Source: Ensifer aridi (GTDB lineage: Bacteria; Pseudomonadota; Alphaproteobacteria; Rhizobiales; Rhizobiaceae). Taken from it: a DNA stretch of 64,000 nt. The translations under genes and the position numbers were made by a program. The stretch lies in contig NZ_LUAV01000034.1 in assembly GCF_002078505.1 (NCBI RefSeq), positions 132,557 through 196,556 of the forward strand, read 5' to 3'. Of the stretch, positions 34,869 through 44,286 are shown piece after piece (positions within the stretch are counted from its first letter, which is position 1; every line of letters begins with the position of its first letter). The notes beneath the pieces were generated by a model. The model was given only the letters and a program-made list of their open reading frames with translations. It did no database searches and was not told the origin of the DNA.

Positions 34869-36032
34869 TCAGGCGAAGAGAAAATCACTCTTCGAAATGT
34901 TGGACGCCGAGAGATTGCCGTTCGGATCGTCCAGGAGAATTGAGAACGCATTGCCAGCAGAGTCGTAACCCTTTATCAGCACGTCGCCGCTGGTCGTGTC
35001 ATAAGCGTGGACGGTGCCCTTGGCGCCGGAATTCGAGTACTGGGTAACCCCGAGCTTCTCGATAACCAGGAGGTCGACGCCGTCCTGGAAGTCCATGACG
35101 GTGTCCTGGCCGCTGAGCGCCGGAGTCGCCTTGAAGATGAAGCGATCGGAATCGGCGCCACCCCAAAGTGTGTCGCTTCCCGCCTCGCCCATAAGAGTGT
35201 CTTTCCCGGCGTCACCGCGCAAAGTGTCGTTGCCATCGCCGGAAAATAAGAAGTCGTTGCCGATGCCGCCGTGAAGGACGTCGGCGCCTCCTTCGCCCGA
35301 CAGGGTATCGTCGCCGTCATCCCCGTACGCTAGATCGTCGCCGGCACCCACCGAAATCCTGTCGTTGCCGATGCCACCGTGAGCCTCGTCGATACCGCTT
35401 TCGGAGTCGAGCACGTCATTTCCATCACCGCCATCGAGGTAATTGTTCCCGTCGCCGCCATCAACGATGTCGTTGCCGATGCCGCCGTAGACGCGGTCGT
35501 TGCCAGATTGACCTTTGAGGGCATCATTGCCCCCTTCGCCGTAGATCGTGTCGTCCCCGGCACCGCCTCCCACTGCCTGCTGCGTGCGCTGGCCGGTTGC
35601 GGGGTTTATTCGATTGTTGAACCCATCGTCGCCTGAGCCGGCATAAATGATGTCATTGCCGTCCCCTGCGTCGATGTACTCTTCGCCCGCTCCACCGTAG
35701 ATCTTGTCATGTCCACTGCCACCTAAGAAGTGGTCGTGGCCGTCGCCACCGTCGAGCGTGTCGTTGCCGTCACCGCCATCAAAGATGTCGTTGCCCAATC
35801 CGCCGATGAATGTGTCCGCACCGAGGGCGCCATCAAAACGGTCATTGCCGATTCCGCCTTCGGCATAGTCGTCGCCCGGACCAGACTTGATCAAGTCGTT
35901 GCCGTCACCGCCAAAAAACTTGTCATTGCCATATCCGCCCTCGAGGTAATCATCTCCGGCGTAGCCCCAAAGCTCGTCGTCGTTCAGAGTGCCCCGGATC
36001 GTGTCGGACAGATTGGTTCCCTTTAGAATCAT
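34869..36032 (-). CDS. RTX calcium-binding protein (hemolysin-type repeats)
   Basis: 387 residues made largely of glycine/aspartate-rich nonapeptides (GGxGxDxxx) from about residue 15 to 290, for example GGDGNDTLDGG and GGIGNDRISVG. These fold into a calcium-loaded beta-roll. The C terminus (DRFIFKA, TVMDFQDGVDLL) resembles the RTX secretion region recognised by type I exporters. No catalytic domain and no N-terminal signal peptide are seen. No exporter genes lie nearby. Among three consecutive ATGs I chose 36032, where AGGAG has a 6-base spacing. Confidence 0.88.
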   Translation of the reverse strand: MILKGTNLSDTIRGTLNDDELWGYAGDDYLEGGYGNDKFFGGDGNDLIKSGPGDDYAEGGIGNDRFDGALGADTFIGGLGNDIFDGGDGNDTLDGGDGHDHFLGGSGHDKIYGGAGEEYIDAGDGNDIIYAGSGDDGFNNRINPATGQRTQQAVGGGAGDDTIYGEGGNDALKGQSGNDRVYGGIGNDIVDGGDGNNYLDGGDGNDVLDSESGIDEAHGGIGNDRISVGAGDDLAYGDDGDDTLSGEGGADVLHGGIGNDFLFSGDGNDTLRGDAGKDTLMGEAGSDTLWGGADSDRFIFKATPALSGQDTVMDFQDGVDLLVIEKLGVTQYSNSGAKGTVHAYDTTSGDVLIKGYDSAGNAFSILLDDPNGNLSASNISKSDFLFA

Positions 36033-36295
36033 CATCATCTCCTAGCTGTTTGCAGGAGGGCCAATAATTTGAGAATGGGGCGCAAACGTGAACTCAGGCC
36101 TAAAGTCAGCCTTCATCACAAGAATACACATGTTTGTCACAAGGAAAAATAGAATTATACTACTTGGTTTAGAAAGGATCAATGGCCTTCAACTGAACTT
36201 AGGACGGCAGCGAAAGCCAAGTTTCTCATCTAATTCCTTAAGGTAATCTGGAAATACGCCGAACGACACTCCCTGATTGCAATCGAATTCATGAT
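36033..36295. other. AT-rich intergenic region upstream of the RTX gene
   Basis: About 260 bases with lower GC than the neighbours and no convincing frame. Should contain the RTX promoter (minus strand) and the 3' flank of the glycosyltransferase gene. No terminator or repeat identified. Confidence 0.4.
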
Positions 36296-37378
36296 TTAAG
36301 GCATTAGAAATCTTGCATATTTTGCCCGGACCGCCGTGATCGCGTACTCATTTTCGACGCGCTGTCGGGCATTGCGCGCATAGCGGGCATATTCGGTCGG
36401 CGAGAGGTCCAGGATTGCGCGGATCGCCTTGGCGAGTGCCTCAGGGTCGCGTGCGGGTACCGCAATTCCGGCGTTACCCGCGACGGTGGCGGCATCGCCG
36501 ACATCCGTGGTGACGATCGGCTTCGCATAACTCATCGCTTCTGCAATGACGTTGGGAAAGCCCTCTGTCCTCGACGACAGCACCAAAGCGTCGATGCTGC
36601 AGTAGTAGGATGACATATCGGCGATTTCACCCTTGAGATCGACGGCATGCGCCGGCAATCCCGCCTCCATCATCAAGTCGATCACAGCGCGGTTGTCGTG
36701 GGAAAGCCCGTTGCCGGCGGCGGAAAAGACTGCCTGTGGGTGCGTCTTGCGAACGGCAGCTACGGCTTTGAAGAACGTGCCATGATCCTTCTGCGGATGA
36801 AATCGACCGACGATACCGATCCGGCGGACTGTTGTCGCCTCAGCGGGACCGATCTGAGGCAATTCGAAGCCATTCGGAATGACAACCATGTTCCGGTTTT
36901 GATAGCCGTAGGCCTGATGTAACTCGAGGGCCCGGGCGCTGTTGTAGATGATGCCGGCCGGCTGGCTGGACAGCAGCTTTGCACCGGCAATTGCGAGGCG
37001 GGAGCTGCGCGTGAGCGAGGCGGGATCATCCAGGGACTGGCGAATGTTCCAGTAAACCGGTGCTCCACATCGGGCCATGCGGGACGCGAGCACCCCAGCG
37101 ATCATCGCGTGGTACATCCAGCACAGGATCACATTTGGCCGTTCCTTGCGGATGAGCCGCGCGAGCCGCAAGATCGCGCCGGGCAGCGCGGCGAGGGAGG
37201 AGGCGGCCAGCGACACATAGGTAACTCTCGGATTGTCGGCGAGATTGCGGTTCCGATCCGAGACACCGATCAGCGAAACGACCACAATACGCTCATCGGC
37301 TGAACCGTGAAGGAGGCGCGCGAGCATTGTCTCGGCGCCTGCACTGGCGGTGAAGTTGGTAATGACATGCATGATCAT
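36296..37378 (-). CDS. Family 4 glycosyltransferase
   Basis: 360 residues, GT-B fold. N-terminal MIMHVITNFTASAGAETML has the Gly-containing acceptor loop (SAGAE); the C-terminal half has IGIVGRFHPQKDHGTFFKAV and the donor-binding SSRTEGFPNVIAEAMSYAKP, with the EX7E-type glutamates. I started at ATG 37378, preceded by GGAG, rather than 37453. Probably adds a sugar to the surface polysaccharide built by this region. Confidence 0.88.
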   Translation of the reverse strand: MIMHVITNFTASAGAETMLARLLHGSADERIVVVSLIGVSDRNRNLADNPRVTYVSLAASSLAALPGAILRLARLIRKERPNVILCWMYHAMIAGVLASRMARCGAPVYWNIRQSLDDPASLTRSSRLAIAGAKLLSSQPAGIIYNSARALELHQAYGYQNRNMVVIPNGFELPQIGPAEATTVRRIGIVGRFHPQKDHGTFFKAVAAVRKTHPQAVFSAAGNGLSHDNRAVIDLMMEAGLPAHAVDLKGEIADMSSYYCSIDALVLSSRTEGFPNVIAEAMSYAKPIVTTDVGDAATVAGNAGIAVPARDPEALAKAIRAILDLSPTEYARYARNARQRVENEYAITAVRAKYARFLMP

Positions 37379-37449
37379 CGCCGCGGCTCCGCGTTCGCCG
37401 CTGTCCATGCATATATCGGACGTATGATCTGCTGCGCCATGGAAGCCCA

Positions 37450-38646
37450 TCAATCAGTCAAGCCCATGCCGGCAAACAGAATCCGGTTGATCATGTGCAC
37501 GTCGAATTTGGTCTCCGCGAGTTCTCGCGAGGCCCGGCCCATTTTTTCGGCGAGATGCGGATTGCGGGCAAATGATGCCATCGCCTCGGCGAGCGCGACG
37601 ACGTCGAGCGGCTTCACGATCATTCCGTTCACACCGGCCTCCACCGTATCGCGGCAGCCTGGCAGGTCCGTCGTGATCACCGGCCTTCCGATCGCCAACG
37701 CTTCGAGGATGCTCCGCGGAATGCCTTCGCGATAATAAGAAGGCAGGACGAAGACATTGCATGCCTCCAGATAGGGGCGCACGTCGTTGGTGGTCCCAAG
37801 ATATTCCAATATTCCTTCGCTGACCCAATTGTTGATTTCTTCGCGCGAGATTGCCGTGGGATTGCTGTCAAAATGGCCGAGCAGTTGAAACCGGGCATCG
37901 GGAAAAGTGCGACGCACGATCCTTGAGGCTTCTACATATTCCACCACTCCCTTGTCGCGCAGGAGTCGTGCAATCATAAGGAACACAGGCCCTCCGCGAG
38001 TTGCTCGCGCAAAGGCAAAGTGATCCAGATCGACGCCGGATCCGGCAACCATCGTCGGCGAGAGGCCGCCTTGCAGCATGCGGTAGCGGCGAACGTCTTC
38101 TGCATCCGCGTCGTTATAGACAAAAACGACTCTCGCGCGCTTGAACGCCAAACGATACAGGCGGACGCACAGGTGGCGGATGGCCAATGCTTTGAATGAG
38201 CGACCGCCCGCCTCTGAAAAGACGTGGCCGAGACCCGTCACGAGGAAGCAACGTTCCTTTATCCCAAGCGTCCGGGCGGCGATGCCGGCATAGATGATCG
38301 GTTTCATGGTATAAGGGAGGATCATGTCCGGCTTCAGCCGTTTGAAATGTTGCCGCAGCGACCAAAAGGTCCGGATGTCCTCCAGCGGATTGAGACCGGT
38401 TCGGGCCATGGGAATGCGAATGAAACGCACGCCGATTTCAGCGAGCGCCTGCTCCACTCGCGGGTCGTGCTCCGGAGCGAAGGCTATGACGTCGTGCCCG
38501 GCGCCGGCCAGCCGCTTCAACAACTCCAACCGAAAAATCGTTAGAGATGCCGTTAGGCTTGCGACAACGGCGATCACGCGCCTGCGCGCTGGAGGGCATG
38601 CAACACCGGACGGACCTGTCAAACAGGCGACGTCCTCGGTATGCAT
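37450..38646 (-). CDS. Family 4 glycosyltransferase
   Basis: 398 residues from ATG 38646. The conserved part begins RVIAVVASLTASLTIFRLEL with the acceptor-side loop, then ends with VFVLPSYYREGIPRSILEAL and PVITTDLPGCRDTVEAGVNG, typical of exopolysaccharide glycosyltransferases. Start uncertain: an in-frame TTG at 38718 and a GTG close to the conserved region are both possible, none with a strong ribosome binding site. Same strand as the neighbouring glycan genes. Confidence 0.85.
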   Translation of the reverse strand: MHTEDVACLTGPSGVACPPARRRVIAVVASLTASLTIFRLELLKRLAGAGHDVIAFAPEHDPRVEQALAEIGVRFIRIPMARTGLNPLEDIRTFWSLRQHFKRLKPDMILPYTMKPIIYAGIAARTLGIKERCFLVTGLGHVFSEAGGRSFKALAIRHLCVRLYRLAFKRARVVFVYNDADAEDVRRYRMLQGGLSPTMVAGSGVDLDHFAFARATRGGPVFLMIARLLRDKGVVEYVEASRIVRRTFPDARFQLLGHFDSNPTAISREEINNWVSEGILEYLGTTNDVRPYLEACNVFVLPSYYREGIPRSILEALAIGRPVITTDLPGCRDTVEAGVNGMIVKPLDVVALAEAMASFARNPHLAEKMGRASRELAETKFDVHMINRILFAGMGLTD

Positions 38647-38865
38647 GCGAGCTACATGTTCAGCGGAACTCAAAGCTGACCTCCCGGATCGGATCCCCGG
38701 ACTGATCCCAGCGTGCAAAGCGATGCGCGCTTGTCGAAACCGCGCTCAAAGCGCAATGCGGCGTTGTCACTCGGTTGCTCGGCTCTGAGGCCGAGCGCCT
38801 TGGCGTCGGACGGGTTTCGACGGAAAAGTTCCCTGCGGCCATTCAGGCGATCCGCGCCTGCCATT

Positions 38866-41067
38866 TCAATTGTCCGGCAATGGGAGTCCGCCGCGGGCGC
38901 TCTTGTGGTAGGCGGGCCGCCGCTGCGAAACGCCGGCCTTGCTGCTTTTCTTCGGCGGGACCCAGGCCCGCTTCTTCACGGCGGAAGGCTTTATATTGCC
39001 GGCCTCGTGCTCGTAGCGTGGAAGCAGTTCGCGCATGACCGCTACAACGGCCGCATCGTTGCCCCGCTCCGCATGGCGCTGAAGTCGGGCGAACGCGTCG
39101 CGCAACGTGGGCAACGGAATAGGTTCCGGAACCGCGCCGAGAACGCCCGGCACCGGCGAGGTTATGCGCTTGTCGGTTTCGTCGAAAAGCTCCTCGTAGA
39201 GCTTCTCGCCCGGGCGGCAACCGATGATCTTGATCTTTATTTCCTTGTCCGGAGTGAACCCGGCCAGCCGTATCATGCGGCGTGCAATGTCGATGATCTT
39301 GACCGGCTCGCCCATGTCGAGAACGAAGATCTCTCCCTGTCCGAGCTGTTTTTCGAAACCGTAGGCCGATGCCTGCAACGTCAGCTCCACGGCCTCACGG
39401 ATCGTCATGAAAAAGCGCGTCATGCATGGATCGGTGACGGTCAATGGGCCGCCTCTTGCAAGCTGCCGCTCGAAGAGCGGGATCAGCGATCCGCTCGATC
39501 CCAGTACGTTGCCGAAGCGAACCGTCATGAACCGGGGACCTTTGCCAGTTTGAAGTCCGTGCAGGTCGAGCGCCTGGCAATAGAGCTCCGCGAGGCGCTT
39601 GGTCGCACCCATCACGCTTGTCGAGTTCACGACCTTGTCGGTCGACACCTGCACCATGGCAAGTGTGCCGAATTTCTTTGCTGCATTGGCAACGTTCATA
39701 GTGCCGATGACGTTGGTGAGGACGCCCTCGCGCGGGTTCAACTGCACCATAGGCACATGTTTGAGGGCGGCAGCGTGGAAGACCAGCTCGGGCCGATGCC
39801 GTTCAAAAATTTCCTCAACACGCTGGCTGCGCCGGACACTGCAAAGGTAACTCCACCGAGATACCTCTGGGAAGGTCTCGTTGAGCGTCATGTCGATCGC
39901 GTAAAGATTGTATTCCGTATTGTCGACCAGCACGATCTCCGCGGGTTCGCAAGCAGCAACTTGCGAGGTTAGTTCGCTGCCGATCGAGCCGCCGGCCCCG
40001 GTGATCAGCACGCGTCGGCCTCGAACAAGACGGGCGATTGCCTCTCGGTCGAGCGCGGCTTGCGGCCGCTCGAGGAGGTCGGTGAGTTCGATCGACCGCA
40101 GTTCGTAAGGGTTGTCGCCTTTGGCGCGCCTGAGCTCAGTCATCTGCGACAGGCGCGACACTGCAATGCCGAGCCGCTCGGCGGACCGCAGCAGCTCGTC
40201 CGACGCGGTTTCACCGAAGTTCGCCGGGGCTTCCGTGAAGACGACGTGACGTGGCCGCTTGTCGAGTTGCTGCAATTCCGCCACGACCTGCTCAAAATCC
40301 TCGATCCGGCCCGCGATCGGTACGCCACGAAGACTCATCCCCAACTGGTCTGCGTTTTTGTCGAGACAGGCCACCGGCACGTGGGTGGCGTTCGGATCCC
40401 GGGCCAGCGCGCGCAGGTAAAGCTCGGCGGCGTCGCCCGCTCCGACGAGCAGCAGCGGGACCCGGTGATCGTCGCCCGCACCCTTGCTGCGCCCATTCTT
40501 GAAGCCCGGCCGCGCCTGGGTGATTTCCTCTGCGCGGAAGCTCAGCCGCGCAGCGGCGAGGAAGGCGATCAGAAGCAGCGACTGCATCGGCACGACGGTT
40601 CGCGGCATATCGATCAGTCTTGTCGAGAAGAACAGGAGCGAGATAAGCAGCAGCGATGTCAGGAGAACCGCGCGAAGGATGATCAAGAGATCGGAGATGG
40701 AGCCATATTTCCAATTTCGGCTGTAGAGGCCGGACAAGGGAAAAATGAACGCGCAAATGGCGAGGTATTGAGCGCCGGACCACAGCAGGACGGAGGCTGT
40801 TTCAGGCCTTGCACTGAGCTCGGTAAAGCCGTAACGCAGCAACAGTGCAACCGCGAGCGCAATACCTGCGGAGCCAAGGTCCGCGATATATAAGGCGGGG
40901 TATTTCTGAACGCTGCGAACGGCGCCCCGTAGACGCCGATAACCGATGTCGAGGGCCGCACCGCACACCGCCAACAACATTTTAGCCGATGATTTTGCTG
41001 CGCTCCCTCTGGGTAACATTAGGAAATTATCGCGCACTGCCTTCGCGGCGGCGTAAAAACGCTGCAT
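38866..41067 (-). CDS. WbpM/FlaA1-type nucleotide-sugar dehydratase, membrane-bound
   Basis: 733 residues. Several N-terminal transmembrane segments, then two Rossmann parts: PLLLVGAGDAAELYLRAL near residue 205 and VLITGAGGSIGSELTSQVAA near residue 355. The catalytic region reads NSTSVMGATKRLAELY, that is the Met-Lys variant (SMK) of UDP-GlcNAc C4,C6-dehydratases rather than SYK. It makes UDP-4-keto-6-deoxy-sugar for surface polysaccharides, as in WbpM and CapD. The starting ATG 41067 follows GGAAGGGG. Confidence 0.9.
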   Translation of the reverse strand: MQRFYAAAKAVRDNFLMLPRGSAAKSSAKMLLAVCGAALDIGYRRLRGAVRSVQKYPALYIADLGSAGIALAVALLLRYGFTELSARPETASVLLWSGAQYLAICAFIFPLSGLYSRNWKYGSISDLLIILRAVLLTSLLLISLLFFSTRLIDMPRTVVPMQSLLLIAFLAAARLSFRAEEITQARPGFKNGRSKGAGDDHRVPLLLVGAGDAAELYLRALARDPNATHVPVACLDKNADQLGMSLRGVPIAGRIEDFEQVVAELQQLDKRPRHVVFTEAPANFGETASDELLRSAERLGIAVSRLSQMTELRRAKGDNPYELRSIELTDLLERPQAALDREAIARLVRGRRVLITGAGGSIGSELTSQVAACEPAEIVLVDNTEYNLYAIDMTLNETFPEVSRWSYLCSVRRSQRVEEIFERHRPELVFHAAALKHVPMVQLNPREGVLTNVIGTMNVANAAKKFGTLAMVQVSTDKVVNSTSVMGATKRLAELYCQALDLHGLQTGKGPRFMTVRFGNVLGSSGSLIPLFERQLARGGPLTVTDPCMTRFFMTIREAVELTLQASAYGFEKQLGQGEIFVLDMGEPVKIIDIARRMIRLAGFTPDKEIKIKIIGCRPGEKLYEELFDETDKRITSPVPGVLGAVPEPIPLPTLRDAFARLQRHAERGNDAAVVAVMRELLPRYEHEAGNIKPSAVKKRAWVPPKKSSKAGVSQRRPAYHKSARGGLPLPDN

Positions 41068-41431
41068 GACGGCCCCTTCCTAATATCTGTAAGCCTGCCG
41101 TGCTGCCGAGCGAAAACTGCACCTACCCCAAGAGGCTTAATGGTGGGTCAAAGAACGGTGCGTCTGTAAGTCTTTGTCGTCGACTGGCTCGAAAGGCTTG
41201 ATAAATTAAATTCAACAAAGATTAGAAGTCGCGATGGGTTAGACCGCGACACAAAATGACCTGCATATCCGATTTCGATAATAAAAAAGCACGTAATTAA
41301 CTAGTTGTAAATAGTCCTCCAATGTATCCACCCAATTATAGTTTTCCAGCAAATCGATCCGCTGAGTGTTCGATCGTCTCTCGCCCGGCGAACGGCTCCT
41401 AAAGACGCGGCACAGATGGATTTCGTAATCG
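41068..41431. other. AT-rich gap between glycan genes
   Basis: 364 bases with no supportable gene; frames reading into it are shadows of the GtrA gene. Contains the presumed minus-strand promoter of the dehydratase gene. Base composition is clearly more AT-rich than in the metabolic regions. Confidence 0.4.
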
Positions 41432-41998
41432 TCAGAGGCGAAATGTCACAGTTCGATTCAAATAGTAGTTGACGGGGAAGATAGCTCCAGTCGTCAGGAT
41501 CTGGGCTGCAATGTAGGGCAGCACAGTCAAAAGGCTGTCGAAGACAACGGCATTCGCCGCCAGCGTGCAGAGCGTCAGAACGACAAAGCGCGGAGCGGCG
41601 ACGATGTGCTTCGATTTCGATCTGAATGTCACACGGTGCTGCAGGCCGTAGTTGACCATGACCGAGATCGAGAGCGCTAGCGTTGATGCCGCCAAGGCGT
41701 CCATGCCGGCGAGTTCCACGAACAAGGCCAACAGGCAGATCTGCAGCAACGCTGCGCAACCACCGACAAAGGCGTATCTCAGCAGGCGCACGGCAAAGAC
41801 CGCTCTCAGTGCCCTCCCTACAAGGGGCAACTGTTGCACGGTATTCCACCGGAGGTGAGGTGCTGCGTCGGAATAGGATTCGCCTGCGGGGTGGCCGGCA
41901 GGAAGCGGCTGCGGCCGAAAACCCAGCGCGGCCGCCTCTTCGGCCGAGGTACAGCCGTCAAGTTTCGCCTCTTGAGGAAACCCTCGTCCGCTAAGCAT
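41432..41998 (-). CDS. GtrA-family membrane protein with N-terminal extension
   Basis: 188 residues. The last 120 hold four hydrophobic segments and the GtrA landmarks LLRYAFVGGCAALLQICLL, NYGLQHRVTFRSKSK and NYYLNRTVTFRL. GtrA proteins help flip polyprenyl-phosphate-linked sugars. The first 65 residues are a hydrophilic extension of unknown purpose. It overlaps the decarboxylase gene by 8 bases, with GAGG before the start, so it is translationally coupled. Confidence 0.85.
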   Translation of the reverse strand: MLSGRGFPQEAKLDGCTSAEEAAALGFRPQPLPAGHPAGESYSDAAPHLRWNTVQQLPLVGRALRAVFAVRLLRYAFVGGCAALLQICLLALFVELAGMDALAASTLALSISVMVNYGLQHRVTFRSKSKHIVAAPRFVVLTLCTLAANAVVFDSLLTVLPYIAAQILTTGAIFPVNYYLNRTVTFRL

Positions 41999-42992
41999 GA
42001 TTTGCCTCGTACAAAGCGCCGAGTTCCATCTGCGAACTAGGACGCCTCAGGAGCTCGTTGAAATGGTTGATCGTCTTCAGAAGGCCCTCCTTCAGACCGA
42101 TCTTGGGGGACCATCCAAGCTGTTCCTTTGCTCGCGAGATATCCGGGCGCCGTCTGCAAGGATCGTCCTGGGGCAGTGGCCGGTACACGATGCGCGACCT
42201 GGATCCGGTAAGATCGATGATCAACTCGGCCAGTTCGCGCATGGAGATTTCGTTGGGGTTGCCGACATTGATCGGACCGGTCACGTCAAACGGCGAATCC
42301 ATCAAACGCAGCAAGGCGGCAACGGTGTCGTCGACGTAACAGAACGACCGCGTCTGCGAGCCGTCTCCGTGGACAGTTATGTCGGCATCCAGTAGCGCCT
42401 GGACGATAAAGCTCGAAACAACACGCCCGTCGCTCGGGTGCGTACGGGGTCCATAGGTATTGAAGATGCGCGCAACTTTAATCGCCGTTTGATGCTGCCG
42501 CCTGTAATCGAAGAATAGCGCTTCGGCGCAACGCTTGCCTTCATCGTAGCAGGAGCGAGGCCCGATAGGGTTGACGTTGCCCCAGTACTCTTCCGTCTGG
42601 GGGTGAACGGCCGGGTCCCCGTAGACCTCCGACGTGGATGCTTGAAGGACACTGACCTTCAGCCGCTTGGCAAGGCCGAGCATGTTTATCGCGCCTTGCA
42701 CGCTTGTCCGCGTGGTCTTCACCGGGTCGAACTGGTAGTGCACCGGAGAGGCCGGACAGGCAAGGTTGAATATCTTGTCGACCTCCACATAGAGGGGCAT
42801 CGTCACATCGTGCCTTAGCAACTCGAATCGAGGGTGGGATAACAGTTCCTCTACGTTCGCACGGGAGCCGGTAAAGAAATTATCGACGCAAAGGACGTCG
42901 GCGCCGCTTTCAATCAGCCGTTCGCAAAGATGCGACCCGATGAAACCGCACCCCCCAGTCACCAATACGCGATTTGTAAATTGACGCCCCAT
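41991..42992 (-). CDS. UDP-glucuronate decarboxylase (UDP-xylose synthase) family
   Basis: 333 residues, extended SDR. VLVTGGCGFIGSHLCERL at the N terminus, FNLACPASPVHYQ, STSEVYGDP and SCYDEGKRCAEAL with the YxxxK pair, followed by ARIFNTYGPR. These segments are characteristic of the UXS subgroup, which converts UDP-glucuronate to UDP-xylose. Supplies a pentose donor for the polysaccharide. The related ArnA dehydrogenase is less likely on the SPVHYQ motif. Confidence 0.88.
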   Translation of the reverse strand: MGRQFTNRVLVTGGCGFIGSHLCERLIESGADVLCVDNFFTGSRANVEELLSHPRFELLRHDVTMPLYVEVDKIFNLACPASPVHYQFDPVKTTRTSVQGAINMLGLAKRLKVSVLQASTSEVYGDPAVHPQTEEYWGNVNPIGPRSCYDEGKRCAEALFFDYRRQHQTAIKVARIFNTYGPRTHPSDGRVVSSFIVQALLDADITVHGDGSQTRSFCYVDDTVAALLRLMDSPFDVTGPINVGNPNEISMRELAELIIDLTGSRSRIVYRPLPQDDPCRRRPDISRAKEQLGWSPKIGLKEGLLKTINHFNELLRRPSSQMELGALYEANHA

Positions 42993-43115
42993 AGCGCTAC
43001 CTCATCTGAAGCTGTTCGCCGGCGGGATGGCAATCCAGTCTCCGGCCAGCGGCCGAGAGTCTGACGACGATACCCGCGGTCCCACGCAAATGTGCTCTAA
43101 CTCGATGGTTGCCCG

Positions 43116-44255
43116 TCACCGGGCCAATCCTCTTTTCGCCAACTCGGCGGCTGCGTGCTCGAACCGGTCCTCCGCCTGCTGGTCTTCTGCCCAAGCGATC
43201 AGGTCCTCGATGCCGGATTCGAGCTCGACAGTGGGCTTGTAGCCAAGGTGCCGCTGGATCTTGCCTATGTCGGCGTAGCAGTGCCGGACATCCCCCTCTC
43301 GGAACTTGTTTTCTATTTGCGGAGCAATGTCGCGCCGCATTTTCCGAGCGAGGATAGTCGCGACCTCTTTGATCGACGTCGGGCGACCGGTGCCGACATT
43401 GAACACCTGGCCGTTCGCCTCGTCCTTTGCGAGGGCAAGGGAAATGGCTTGCACGATGTCGTTCACGTGAACGAAATCCCGCGTCTGGTTGCCGTCTTCA
43501 AAGACGACCGGGGCGTGGTTGTTGAGCAAACGGGACGAGAATATTGCAGCGACTCCGGTGTAGGGATTGCCCAATGACTGCCGGGGGCCATAGATATTGA
43601 AGAACCGCAGTGCCACGGAGGGTATGTCGTAAGCTCTGCCGACGACCAGGCACATTTCCTCCTGGTCTCTTTTTGAAATGGCATAGATCGAGGTCGGCAG
43701 AACGGGCTTCGCTTCGCCGGTTGGGATCGGTGTCGCGGTTCGATCGCAGATCGGGCACCGCACCTCCCAATCACCACGCCTCATCTGCTCCGCCTCACGA
43801 AGCGTCGGCGTGACATCGCCGCAATGGCTGCACCGTGCGCCACCTTCTCCGTAGATCGACATGGACGAGGCGACCACAAGCTTTTTCACATTGTGCCTGC
43901 GGGAAGCCAGCAGTTCGAGGAGCACGGCGGTTCCGACCGTATTGTGGTCGACATAGCGGTGAATTTCGTACATCGACTGGCCGACCCCGACCTGCGCGGC
44001 CAAATGCACGACGGCGTCCACGTCCTTCAACGCGGCGTCGAGCTGGCTGGTGCTGCGGGTGTCACCGTAGACGATCTCGACGCCCTTCATAGGCAGCCCG
44101 TTCGGCTGCAACAGGCCTCCAAGATTGCCCTGCGATCCAGCATGGACTTGCGGCTCGTAATTGTCGAAAATTCGTATGTCGTATCCGGATTTGCGAAGGT
44201 TCTCACATAAAAAGGAACCTACGAAACCTGCGCCTCCAGTAACGAGTACCCTCAT
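43116..44255 (-). CDS. Nucleotide-sugar epimerase with two CxxC motifs (dTDP-rhamnose 4-epimerase-like)
   Basis: 379 residues. MRVLVTGGAGFVGSFLCENL at the start (ATG 44255, with AAGGA upstream) and SIYAISKRDQEE carrying the YxxxK pair. Between them is an insertion with CSHCGD and CPICD, a probable zinc-knuckle rarely seen in SDR epimerases but which I recall from dTDP-L-rhamnose 4-epimerase-like proteins. An upstream extension to 44348 is unlikely. Sits between the decarboxylase and GT2 genes. Confidence 0.82.
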   Translation of the reverse strand: MRVLVTGGAGFVGSFLCENLRKSGYDIRIFDNYEPQVHAGSQGNLGGLLQPNGLPMKGVEIVYGDTRSTSQLDAALKDVDAVVHLAAQVGVGQSMYEIHRYVDHNTVGTAVLLELLASRRHNVKKLVVASSMSIYGEGGARCSHCGDVTPTLREAEQMRRGDWEVRCPICDRTATPIPTGEAKPVLPTSIYAISKRDQEEMCLVVGRAYDIPSVALRFFNIYGPRQSLGNPYTGVAAIFSSRLLNNHAPVVFEDGNQTRDFVHVNDIVQAISLALAKDEANGQVFNVGTGRPTSIKEVATILARKMRRDIAPQIENKFREGDVRHCYADIGKIQRHLGYKPTVELESGIEDLIAWAEDQQAEDRFEHAAAELAKRGLAR

Positions 44256-44286
44256 AGCAAAATTCCTTATACCTAAAATAGTTTTG

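Noticed and set aside
34869..36032. Regular short repeats that might suggest a CRISPR array or tandem repeat locus
   Set aside because: They are coding repeats of the RTX nonapeptide; unit length and reading frame fit protein repeats, and there are no unique spacers.
38713..39972. 419-residue plus-strand frame opposite the WbpM-like gene
   Set aside because: Antisense shadow of a well-supported dehydratase.
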